64,000 bases of DNA. Source: an uncultured Flavobacteriaceae bacterium (GTDB lineage: Bacteria; Bacteroidota; Bacteroidia; Flavobacteriales; Flavobacteriaceae). Shown piece by piece: positions 20,051 to 29,911 of the stretch. Positions within the stretch are counted from its first letter, which is position 1; each line of letters begins with the position of its first letter. The stretch covers positions 304,859-368,858 of the forward strand of contig CALSMD010000007.1 in NCBI GenBank assembly GCA_943787365.1, in the 5' to 3' direction. A program made the translations under genes and the position numbers. Below the pieces are notes generated by a model. It saw nothing but the letters and a program-made list of their open reading frames with translations. It did not search any database and was not told the origin of the DNA.

Positions 20051-20468
20051 CAAAAATCTGAGAGGAATCTTTAAAAGCTTTAAACTCTAAAGCATTCCCA
20101 GCAGGATCATAAAAAAAGAGTGTGGCTTGTTCGCCAATCTGTCCTTTAAATCGAATATAAGGTTCAATAATAAAATCTATTTTTTGAGCTTTTAAACGTT
20201 CTGAAAAGGTTTCAAATTCCTCCCATGGCAGAAGTACTCCAAAATGAGGAACAGGCACCTGTTTTCCGTCCACCTTATTTACATGAAGATCAGTTTCTTC
20301 TTCTTTTGGTTTGAAATGAATTACAAGCTGATGTCCAAAAAAATTAAAATCAACCCAATGGTCGCTATGGCGACCTTCTTCACATCCTAAAATATCCCTA
20401 TAAAAAACACGACATACATCTAGATTCCAAACAGGGATTGCCAGATGAAAAGGGCTTACAGAATTCAT
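20043..20468 (-). CDS. VOC-superfamily (glyoxalase-like) protein
   Basis: A 141-residue protein with the paired beta-alpha-beta-beta-beta fold of the vicinal-oxygen-chelate superfamily. It starts MNSVSPFHLAIPVWNLDVCRVFYRDILGC and ends with FFYDPAGNALEFKAF. Likely metal ligands are His 8, the Glu of LEFK and the His of VPHFGV. The substrate is unknown. It is the last gene of a five-gene reverse-strand run; its start codon overlaps the rluF stop (TAATG), which implies translational coupling. Confidence 0.82.
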   Translation of the reverse strand: MNSVSPFHLAIPVWNLDVCRVFYRDILGCEEGRHSDHWVDFNFFGHQLVIHFKPKEEETDLHVNKVDGKQVPVPHFGVLLPWEEFETFSERLKAQKIDFIIEPYIRFKGQIGEQATLFFYDPAGNALEFKAFKDSSQIFAK

Positions 20469-21199
20469 TATATTGCTTTTTTTGAGTCTTTCAATGTTTT
20501 GTTTAAAGTGATTAATTCTTCTTCTGTCAAATCACGATAAGAACCGACCTCACATTTCAAATTAATATTCATAATACGGCTGCGTTTTAGTGATTGTACT
20601 TCATAGTTCAGGTATTCACACATGCGACGAATTTGGCGATTTAAACCTTGCGTAAGGATGATTTTAAATTCAAAAGTACTGAGCTTTTCAACTTTGCAAG
20701 ATTTGGTAGTTTTTCCCAGTTCTTCTAATGGAATGCCTCCAGCCATGCGTTGAATGAATGTTTGAGAAATCGGTTTGTCAACTGATACGATGTATTCTTT
20801 TTCATGGTTATTACTCGCACGAAGAATTTTATTTACAATATCGCCGTCGTCTGTCAGTAAAATCAAGCCCTCACTATCCTTATCCAAACGTCCAATTGGA
20901 AAAATCCGACTTGGATAATTGATATAATCAATAATGTTGTCTTTTTCAACGGCAGTATCGGTTGTACAAACAATTCCTACAGGTTTATTGAATGCAATGT
21001 ACGTTCGTTTTTTAGTGTCATTAAGAATGGTTTTTCCATCCACCTTAACTTCGTCACCAGTTGTCACTTTAGTTCCCATTTCAGGAACAACGCCATTAAT
21101 GGTCACTCGACCTTCGTCGATGAGTTTGTCGGCGGCACGACGTGAGCAATAGCCAGCTTCGCTTAAATATTTATTCAGTCTTGTTGACGTTGGTTCCAT
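20468..21199 (-). CDS. rluF: 23S rRNA pseudouridine synthase RluF-type
   Basis: A 243-residue RsuA/RluB/E/F-family pseudouridine synthase. The N-terminal S4 RNA-binding domain covers about 7-65 (RLNKYLSEAGYCSRRAAD). The catalytic motif GRLDKDSEGL carries Asp near 106. The insert LNRQIRRMCEYLNYEV is typical of RluF (position 2604 of 23S rRNA in E. coli). RluF is favoured over RluB because of the AFNKPVGIVCTTD motif. It is 19 bases after the alpha/beta hydrolase gene and overlaps the VOC gene by one base. Confidence 0.88.
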   Translation of the reverse strand: MEPTSTRLNKYLSEAGYCSRRAADKLIDEGRVTINGVVPEMGTKVTTGDEVKVDGKTILNDTKKRTYIAFNKPVGIVCTTDTAVEKDNIIDYINYPSRIFPIGRLDKDSEGLILLTDDGDIVNKILRASNNHEKEYIVSVDKPISQTFIQRMAGGIPLEELGKTTKSCKVEKLSTFEFKIILTQGLNRQIRRMCEYLNYEVQSLKRSRIMNINLKCEVGSYRDLTEEELITLNKTLKDSKKAI

Positions 21200-21218
21200 T
21201 TGGCGAATTTACAAAAGT

Positions 21219-22049
21219 TTAGTGGCTTAAAAATTGAATCAGTTCATCCGAAACTAAATTTCCCTTTAAAGAGTGGCCAAGACCTTCTGTTGAAATCAGT
21301 TTGGCATTTTTAAATTGAGCTTCAATATCAAGTGCATCTTGGTAGGGGATGACAGGGTCTTTTTTGTCGTGGATTAGCAAACCTTTCGTGTCGATATTTT
21401 TTACAAAATCAGCCGTAGAAAAATACTCAGGGGGGTATCCAAATTTAAGCTCGATTTGTTTATCAATTCCTTTGGATATCTTTTGGCTGTAGCCCATCAT
21501 TTCTTTGTAACGCTTCATGATTCCTTTGAATCCTGAAGGTGCTCCTAAAAGCACAATTCTTTCAGCGGTATGATGCGTTTGTTTTTTAAGAAAAATCACT
21601 ACGGCCATTCCACCAACAGAATGTCCAATATACGCTGTTGGTTTAAATTTTTGGCTCACCACATTAATGAATTCTGCGTAGAGAATCGCATTAAACGTAT
21701 CACTTCCAGAACCACCATGTGCAGGACCGTCTAAAGCAATAATATTATAACCATCCATGCGAAGTTTTTGAATTTTATGCCGCCATCGTCCTGAATTGCT
21801 TTCCCAACCGTGTGCCAATAAAACGGTTTCTTTAGAGCCTTCCCAGTGATAGGTTTGAATGGGTATGCTCTCATAATATAAAGTTGTTTTGCTTGTAGCA
21901 GTGTCTAAAAAAGTATTCGCATGAGGCGTCAGTTGTCCATTTCTTGGTTTTGAAAATAATTTCAAGGCAAGTTTGGAAGCGTATGCCGTATTAAAAAACC
22001 CTATAAAATTTATAAGAGCGCCTACAATTTTTGGGAGGAGTGATTTCAT
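21219..22049 (-). CDS. Alpha/beta hydrolase
   Basis: A 276-residue hydrolase with an N-terminal hydrophobic stretch (residues 8-28) that may act as a membrane anchor or signal. The oxyanion motif is HGW at 80-82, the nucleophile elbow GHSVGG at 142-147 gives Ser 144, the acid is in HDKKDPVIP near 230, and the catalytic His is in GLGHSLKG near 263. The substrate cannot be told. The start overlaps the cupin stop as TAATG. Confidence 0.85.
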   Translation of the reverse strand: MKSLLPKIVGALINFIGFFNTAYASKLALKLFSKPRNGQLTPHANTFLDTATSKTTLYYESIPIQTYHWEGSKETVLLAHGWESNSGRWRHKIQKLRMDGYNIIALDGPAHGGSGSDTFNAILYAEFINVVSQKFKPTAYIGHSVGGMAVVIFLKKQTHHTAERIVLLGAPSGFKGIMKRYKEMMGYSQKISKGIDKQIELKFGYPPEYFSTADFVKNIDTKGLLIHDKKDPVIPYQDALDIEAQFKNAKLISTEGLGHSLKGNLVSDELIQFLSH

Positions 22050-22420
22050 TAGGGTTCAGGTTCTTCTCGATTTACATTTTCAATGGAAAATGCGGGAGTA
22101 CAGATTGCTAAATACTCACAAGGTTTGTCAAAAGGGTTTGAATATTGTACACGGGTGTTTTTCTCAATTTTAATGGACTGCCCCTGTTTCAAGATGATAG
22201 TATCTCCCTCGATAATGAACTGTTTTTTACCTTTAATGATATAGGTGTATTCATCAAACTCGGGTGTTTGAAAGGGTTCGTTCCATCCTGGAGGTGCGAC
22301 CATGTGGGCAATGCTGAGTGCAGCGTTGTCGTTTGTTGCATTTCCAAAATGTTCTTCAATGCGTTTGCCATCGGTTGTTGGGACTACAAATGGTGTTTTT
22401 TGAATTGTATAAGCCGCCAT
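22049..22420 (-). CDS. Cupin-domain protein
   Basis: A 123-residue single-domain cupin. The barrel motifs are visible around AHMVAPPGWNEPFQTPEFDEYTYIIKGK and IKIEKNTRVQYSNPFDKPCEYLAIC. The first motif lacks the usual HxH pair, so metal binding is uncertain. It lies 3 bases after the lipoprotein gene and is coupled to the hydrolase, so the two may act on the same compound (inference). Confidence 0.78.
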   Translation of the reverse strand: MAAYTIQKTPFVVPTTDGKRIEEHFGNATNDNAALSIAHMVAPPGWNEPFQTPEFDEYTYIIKGKKQFIIEGDTIILKQGQSIKIEKNTRVQYSNPFDKPCEYLAICTPAFSIENVNREEPEP

Positions 22421-22423
22421 AAT

Positions 22424-22978
22424 TTAATACCATTGAATGTAAAAATCCTTGATTTTAGCCGTTTCTGGAATGGAAATGGCTTCTACTTTTTGATTCATAT
22501 TATAGCGCATTTCTTCGGGTAATTCCATTTTGCTGAGTGTAAAATAAACATTGATTTCATCCACTGAAATAATCAGACTTCTGAGTGTATTTTGAATGCT
22601 AGAAATACTGTATTTAGAATTGATCTCTCCAAAAGTACTCATTGTGTTCAGTCCGTCTTTGTTTTTGAAACGTGTGTCCATAACACGTACCGTTCGGATG
22701 GTTGATAACGAGTCTAACGAATAATTAGGATCTAATTCGAGTAACAATTTACCTGTTCCTTTCTCAAATACACTTATGGTATTGATGTTGCCTGTGAATT
22801 CGTCCCCTCCAATATATTTACTAATAGAATCGTTTGCAAACACCACTTTTAGATCCTTTACTGCAGTAGAGTCTGTAAGCATCCCTATACTCTGTTTGGT
22901 AATTAAAAAGGGATCTGTTTTTGTTTCACAAGCCACAAAAAGGCCGAGTAGTAATCCGATAAATAAATAGGTTCTCAT
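22424..22978 (-). CDS. Putative lipoprotein of unknown function
   Basis: A 184-residue protein with the signal peptide MRTYLFIGLLLGLFVAC and a lipobox giving lipidated Cys 17. I recognise no domain; the rest is mixed alpha/beta with LDPNYSLDSLSTIRTVRV in the middle. A small ligand-binding beta-barrel or regulatory protein is possible but not shown. It is the first gene of the lipoprotein-cupin-hydrolase-rluF-VOC run. Confidence 0.7.
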   Translation of the reverse strand: MRTYLFIGLLLGLFVACETKTDPFLITKQSIGMLTDSTAVKDLKVVFANDSISKYIGGDEFTGNINTISVFEKGTGKLLLELDPNYSLDSLSTIRTVRVMDTRFKNKDGLNTMSTFGEINSKYSISSIQNTLRSLIISVDEINVYFTLSKMELPEEMRYNMNQKVEAISIPETAKIKDFYIQWY

Positions 22979-23042
22979 GATTATTTTTAAATTTTGAGTA
23001 AAAATAAATGAAGTTTTATGACTTAAACCAAAAACTGTAAAC

Positions 23043-23050
23043 TATTTTTG
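23043..23050 (+). promoter_or_regulatory. -7 promoter element of queE, fixing its start
   Basis: TATTTTTG matches TAnnTTTG. It covers the possible TTG start at 23048, so the true start must be the ATG at 23057, about 7 bases after the box, giving a leaderless or almost leaderless mRNA. Confidence 0.5.
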
Positions 23051-23056
23051 CTCATT

Positions 23057-23689
23057 ATGTTAAAAACTGAAATTAAATCGCTTGTAAACGCTGGTGAAAT
23101 GTTGCCACTTATGGAGGCTTTCTATACCATTCAGGGGGAAGGGTTCCACAAAGGAACTGCTGCTTATTTTGTAAGAATTGGAGGCTGTGATGTGGGCTGC
23201 CATTGGTGCGATGTTAAAGAAAGCTGGAATGCCGATTTACATCCGCCAACTGCAATTGACACCATTGCCAGAGACGCTTCTAAACACAGTGAAACAATTG
23301 TAGTGACTGGAGGCGAGCCATTGATGTGGGACATGAACCCATTAACCTCTGAATTAAAATCGAAGGGGATGCAAACGCATATCGAAACGTCTGGAGCATA
23401 TAAATTAACAGGCGATTGGGATTGGATTTGTTTGTCGCCTAAAAAATTAAAAGGACCTTTAGACGAAGTGTATCAAAAAGCACACGAGCTGAAAGTAATT
23501 GTTTATAACAAGGACGACTTAAAATATGCGGAAGAACAAGCCGCAAAAGTAAACCCAAATTGTATTCTGTACCTCCAACCCGAGTGGAGTAAACGCGAAA
23601 AAGTTACGCCTTTTATTGTGGAATACGTGATGAAACACCCCAAATGGAAGGTTTCGCTTCAAACGCATAAGTATTTGAATATTCCTTAG
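23057..23689 (+). CDS. queE: 7-carboxy-7-deazaguanine synthase
   Basis: A 210-residue radical SAM enzyme of queuosine/7-deazaguanine biosynthesis that forms CDG from carboxytetrahydropterin. The cluster motif CxxxCxxC is at Cys 44, 48 and 51 (CDVGCHWC). EAFYTIQGEG near the N-terminus and VVTGGEPL are typical. folE, which supplies the pterin precursor, is elsewhere in the window; queC and queD are not seen here. Start: the ATG at 23057 is chosen over TTG 23048, which is part of the promoter. Confidence 0.93.
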   Translation: MLKTEIKSLVNAGEMLPLMEAFYTIQGEGFHKGTAAYFVRIGGCDVGCHWCDVKESWNADLHPPTAIDTIARDASKHSETIVVTGGEPLMWDMNPLTSELKSKGMQTHIETSGAYKLTGDWDWICLSPKKLKGPLDEVYQKAHELKVIVYNKDDLKYAEEQAAKVNPNCILYLQPEWSKREKVTPFIVEYVMKHPKWKVSLQTHKYLNIP

Positions 23690-23866
23690 TGGTTTTAAGG
23701 CAATTACTTGATTTTATGAACTATTTGGATTGAAATTACATTATATAGTTACATTTTAACTATAATTTGTAAAATTTAGTTTCAATTTATTACTATTTAA
23801 ACGCTATCTATTTATAATGTATAATGATAGCTGCATATTTGCGGTCTAATCATTAAGATCCTAATT

Positions 23867-25534
23867 ATGTGTGGAATTGTATGTGCATTTGATTTAAAAC
23901 AAAAATCAGAAATTTTAAGACCTCAAGTGCTTGAGATGTCAAAAAAAATAAGACACCGTGGTCCAGACTGGAGCGGTATTTATAGTGATGAAAAAACCGT
24001 AATGGCGCATGAGCGTTTGGCCATTGTAGATCCTGCATCGGGGCAACAGCCTTTATTCAGTGAAGATAAAAAATTAGTATTGGCTGCCAATGGTGAAATT
24101 TACAATCACAGAGAATTACGCAAGCAGTTTAATGGAACTTATAATTTTCAAACTGCTTCTGATTGTGAAATCATACTAGCGTTATACAAAGAAAAAGGCG
24201 TTGATTTTATCGACGAACTGAACGGAATTTTTGGTTTTGCGCTTTATGATGTTGAAAAAGATGAATATTTTATCGCTAGAGATCATATGGGAATTATTCC
24301 ATTATACATTGGTTGGGATCAAAATGGAACTTTTTATGTAGCATCTGAATTAAAAGCCTTAGAAGGTGTTTGTAGTAAAATTGAATTATTCCCTCCAGGG
24401 CATTATATGTCAAGTAGAGATGGCGAGTTTGTAAAATGGTACAATAGAGAGTGGACAGAATACGATGCTGTAAAAGAAAATGAAACCAGTATTGCCGAAG
24501 TTAAACAAGCATTAGAGGATGCGGTTCACAGGCAGCTAATGAGTGATGTGCCTTACGGAGTTTTACTTTCTGGTGGTTTAGACTCTTCAGTTACCTCTGC
24601 CATTGCCAAAAAATACGCACAAAAACGCGTAGAATCTGACGACACATCTGAAGCCTGGTATCCGCAATTGCATTCGTTTTCAGTTGGATTGGAAGGGTCT
24701 CCAGATTTAGCGGCGGCTCAAAAAGTAGCCGACTATATTGGAACCATACACCACGAAATAAAATTCACAATTCAAGAAGGATTGGATGCTATAAAAGATG
24801 TAATCTACAACATAGAAACCTATGACATTACCACCATTCGCTCGTCCACACCAATGTATTTAATGGCACGTGTGATTAAGTCTATGGGGATTAAAATGGT
24901 CCTTTCTGGAGAGGGAGCAGATGAGATTTTCGGGGGTTATTTATATTTTCACAAAGCACCAAATGCGAAAGAGTTTCACGAAGAAACAGTCCGTAAATTA
25001 GACAAACTGCACATGTACGATTGTCTAAGAGCCAACAAAAGCTTGATGGCTTGGGGGATTGAAGGGCGTGTCCCATTTTTAGATAAAGAATTTATTGATG
25101 TAGCAATGCGTTTAAATCCACAAGATAAGATGATTAATGGCGAACGCATGGAAAAATGGATCATTAGAAAAGCGTTTGAAGACATGTTGCCAGAAAGTGT
25201 TGCATGGAGGCAAAAAGAACAATTTTCTGATGGCGTTGGTTACAGTTGGATTGACACACTTAAAGAAGTGGTTGACAAAGAAGTTTCGGATGAGCAGTTG
25301 GCAAATGCTAAATTTAGATTTCCAATTCAAACCCCACAAAACAAAGAAGAGTTTTATTACCGTTCTATTTTTGAGGATCATTTTCCAAGTGATGCAGCAG
25401 CATTAAGTGTACCTCAAGAGGCGAGTGTAGCTTGTAGTACCCAAATTGCTTTAGATTGGGATGAAGCATTTAAAAACATGAACGAACCTTCTGGAAGAGC
25501 GATTGCTAAAGTGCATGATCAGTCCTATGAATAG
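23867..25534 (+). CDS. asnB: Asparagine synthase B (glutamine-hydrolysing)
   Basis: A 555-residue enzyme making asparagine from aspartate, glutamine and ATP. The N-terminal nucleophile Cys 2 (MCGIV) starts the class II glutaminase domain; RGPDWSG and NGEIYNH follow. The synthetase domain has the PP-loop SGGLDSS at 235-241 and GEGADEIFGGY near 350. The length matches AsnB (about 554). It has a 177-base upstream region and its own terminator, so it is a single-gene unit. Confidence 0.96.
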   Translation: MCGIVCAFDLKQKSEILRPQVLEMSKKIRHRGPDWSGIYSDEKTVMAHERLAIVDPASGQQPLFSEDKKLVLAANGEIYNHRELRKQFNGTYNFQTASDCEIILALYKEKGVDFIDELNGIFGFALYDVEKDEYFIARDHMGIIPLYIGWDQNGTFYVASELKALEGVCSKIELFPPGHYMSSRDGEFVKWYNREWTEYDAVKENETSIAEVKQALEDAVHRQLMSDVPYGVLLSGGLDSSVTSAIAKKYAQKRVESDDTSEAWYPQLHSFSVGLEGSPDLAAAQKVADYIGTIHHEIKFTIQEGLDAIKDVIYNIETYDITTIRSSTPMYLMARVIKSMGIKMVLSGEGADEIFGGYLYFHKAPNAKEFHEETVRKLDKLHMYDCLRANKSLMAWGIEGRVPFLDKEFIDVAMRLNPQDKMINGERMEKWIIRKAFEDMLPESVAWRQKEQFSDGVGYSWIDTLKEVVDKEVSDEQLANAKFRFPIQTPQNKEEFYYRSIFEDHFPSDAAALSVPQEASVACSTQIALDWDEAFKNMNEPSGRAIAKVHDQSYE

Positions 25535-25605
25535 CAAATTTTCAAGCTCAAATAATAGCTTCTAAAGCATTTGGGATTATTTTTTAATAGAGCAGCGAAT
25601 TATAG

Positions 25606-25635
25606 CGCCCTTAAATTTGATTTAAGGGCGTTTTT
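25606..25635 (+). terminator. Terminator of asnB
   Basis: An 11-bp perfect stem CGCCCTTAAAT/ATTTAAGGGCG with a 3-base loop, followed by T5. It lies 71 bases after the asnB stop. Confidence 0.85.
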
Positions 25636-25729
25636 AGTGGATTTAAGAGCGTTTCTAAAAAACAGCTGATTGTTAATAATTACGCTTAAATCTCTTAAAA
25701 AAACACTTTAAATTCCTTAGAAGAATAGT

Positions 25730-25737
25730 TATCTTTG
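25730..25737 (+). promoter_or_regulatory. -7 promoter element upstream of gyrB
   Basis: TATCTTTG matches TAnnTTTG and lies 58 bases before the gyrB ATG. There is no obvious TTG at -33. Confidence 0.5.
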
Positions 25738-25768
25738 TTAGGGTAGATGCAGTTTTAGCTGTATCTGA

Positions 25769-27736
<1,968 letters not shown>

Positions 27737-27761
27737 ACACTCACCCCAAATCTTATCTTAT

Positions 27762-28808
27762 ATGAAAAAAATAATTGTTTTTAGTGCCCTCCTTTTCGGA
27801 GTCACTGTGTCAACTGCTCAAGATCTTGGAAGCGTTCTACTTGCGTCGGACGATTCCAATAGATTATTGCAAAATTATCTCAATCCAGCTATGAAAGGCT
27901 TAATGAGTAGTATGAATGGTGGGTGGTATTCCACAGCAAAGTCGCATAAAAAATTTGGCTTTGATATTACTTTTGGACTTAATGCAGCTTTTACCCCCAA
28001 CAAAGACAAAGTATTTGAATTTATAGCCAACGACTATAATTTTATATCTCACATTGACGGAGATACAAACGTCCCAACGGTTTTAGGAAATGACAATGCG
28101 AATACATCGTTTGATGTTTTAATACCTTATGATGGAGGTGATTTTAAGGCAGGGTCATTTGAATTGCCTGGTGGAATCGCAAAAGATTTGCCCGCCAATG
28201 CTGTTCCAACGCCTTTTGTACAAGTTGGTCTAGGATTGCCTTTTAAAACAACCATTAAACTAAGGTATGTGCCTAAGGTGAATTTTTCCTCAAAGTCAAA
28301 TGCTAACTTAATTGGAGTAGGGCTTCAGCATGATTTAACACAGTACCTTGGTCTTGTAGGAAAACTGCCATTTTCTGTATCCCTTTTTGGCGCTTACACA
28401 ACTTCATCTGTTAATTATAGCATTGAAAATGGAGATGTGTCAGATCAAATATTAGTATCCAATGGAAGCGCTCAATTCAAATTAAATACTTGGACTGTTC
28501 AAGCATTGGGGTCTTTAGATTTTAAAATTGTGACTCTGTACGGAGGTATAGGTCTCAATGGTGGAAAGTCAACATTTAATATCAATGGCGATTATGACCT
28601 CACATATCAGATTGAATCTGCTGACGGTACAAATCAAGGTTCAATAGTTGAATCCATTTCTGACCCTTTGAGTTTGAAATTCAACTCTTCCGAGACTCGA
28701 GCAACTTTGGGTGCGCGTTTGAACCTTGCATTTTTAAAGATTTTTGCCGATTACACATTGCAAGAATACAATACTGCAACTCTTGGCGTTGCATTTAGTT
28801 TTAGATAA
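27762..28808 (+). CDS. DUF6588-family outer-membrane protein
   Basis: A 348-residue protein starting MKKIIVFSALLFGVTVSTAQ, a signal peptide of about 20 residues. An in-frame extension into gyrB is rejected because it would put the signal inside. The remainder alternates polar and aromatic residues like a beta-barrel and ends in a terminal phenylalanine followed by Arg (GVAFSFR). It resembles the DUF6588 family often found after gyrB in Flavobacteria (recognised from context; not verified by a search). Function unknown. Confidence 0.75.
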   Translation: MKKIIVFSALLFGVTVSTAQDLGSVLLASDDSNRLLQNYLNPAMKGLMSSMNGGWYSTAKSHKKFGFDITFGLNAAFTPNKDKVFEFIANDYNFISHIDGDTNVPTVLGNDNANTSFDVLIPYDGGDFKAGSFELPGGIAKDLPANAVPTPFVQVGLGLPFKTTIKLRYVPKVNFSSKSNANLIGVGLQHDLTQYLGLVGKLPFSVSLFGAYTTSSVNYSIENGDVSDQILVSNGSAQFKLNTWTVQALGSLDFKIVTLYGGIGLNGGKSTFNINGDYDLTYQIESADGTNQGSIVESISDPLSLKFNSSETRATLGARLNLAFLKIFADYTLQEYNTATLGVAFSFR

Positions 28809-28834
28809 TTATAGTTAAAAATAAATAAATTAAG

Positions 28835-29761
28835 ATGAAAATAACAGTAGTTGGTGCTGGAGCAGTAGGAGCGAGTTGCGCAGAATACATCGCCATTAAA
28901 AATTTTGCTTCCGAAGTTGTTTTATTAGATATCAAAGAAGGTTACGCCGAAGGAAAAGCCATGGATTTGATGCAGTGTGCATCTCTAAATGGTTTTGATA
29001 CAAAAATCACTGGCTCTACCAATGATTATTCAAAAACAGCAAACAGTGATATTTGTGTCATAACATCTGGAATTCCTAGAAAGCCTGGAATGACTCGTGA
29101 AGAATTAATTGGAATCAATGCAGGAATTGTAAAAACAGTATCTACAAGTTTGGTAAAACACTCTCCAAATACAGTGCTTATTGTTGTGAGCAACCCTATG
29201 GATACAATGACCTATCTTGCACATAAAGTTACGGGATTGCCAACGCATAAAATTATTGGGATGGGAGGAGCTTTAGACTCAGCTCGTTTCAAATATAGAT
29301 TGGCAGAAGCTTTAGAGGCTCCAATAAGTGATGTAGATGGAATGGTGATCGGCGGACATAGTGATGTTGGAATGGTGCCTTTAATTTCGCATGCAACTCG
29401 AAACAGTATCAAAGTTTCAGAATTTATTTCAAACGAACGTCTAGAACAAGTTAAAGAAGATACCAAAGTTGGTGGTGCAACCTTAACGAAGCTATTAGGA
29501 ACCTCCGCTTGGTATGCACCAGGAGCTGCAGTCAGTGGATTGGTACAAGCAATTGCTTGTGATCAGAAAAAAATATTCCCCTGTTCTGTATTGTTAGATG
29601 GCGAGTATGGCTTGTCAGATTTATGTATTGGCGTACCAGTAGTTCTAGGAGCTAATGGAATCGAAAACATCGTTGAAATTAAACTAAGCGATAGCGAAAA
29701 AGCTCATTTACATACCAGTGCCGAAGGAGTTAAAAAAACAAATTCATTACTAGACGTATAA
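28835..29761 (+). CDS. mdh: Malate dehydrogenase
   Basis: A 308-residue NAD-dependent TCA-cycle enzyme of the lactate-dehydrogenase-like type. The NAD-binding motif is GAGAVGASCAE at 7-17, the substrate-binding Arg motifs lie in SGIPRKPGMTREEL, and the catalytic His is near 175 in GGHSDVGMVP. SNPMDTMTY is family-typical. It lies 26 bases after the DUF6588 gene. Confidence 0.96.
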   Translation: MKITVVGAGAVGASCAEYIAIKNFASEVVLLDIKEGYAEGKAMDLMQCASLNGFDTKITGSTNDYSKTANSDICVITSGIPRKPGMTREELIGINAGIVKTVSTSLVKHSPNTVLIVVSNPMDTMTYLAHKVTGLPTHKIIGMGGALDSARFKYRLAEALEAPISDVDGMVIGGHSDVGMVPLISHATRNSIKVSEFISNERLEQVKEDTKVGGATLTKLLGTSAWYAPGAAVSGLVQAIACDQKKIFPCSVLLDGEYGLSDLCIGVPVVLGANGIENIVEIKLSDSEKAHLHTSAEGVKKTNSLLDV

Positions 29762-29841
29762 GTATATCGATGGTGTGATTTGTGTTTTTCACGAATAAAA
29801 GACTGTTAAAATACTCTTTTCATTGAAAACAAAAGAATCTA

Positions 29842-29872
29842 TTGTCAATTCACATCGTAAATCATATATTTG
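29842..29872 (+). promoter_or_regulatory. Promoter of secDF
   Basis: TTG at 29842-29844 and TATATTTG at 29865-29872 with a 20-base spacer match the phylum consensus. The box ends 39 bases before the secDF ATG. Confidence 0.7.
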
Positions 29873-29911
29873 CTCGTTTATAAAAATTAATGCAGATTAA
29901 ATTAATTCACA

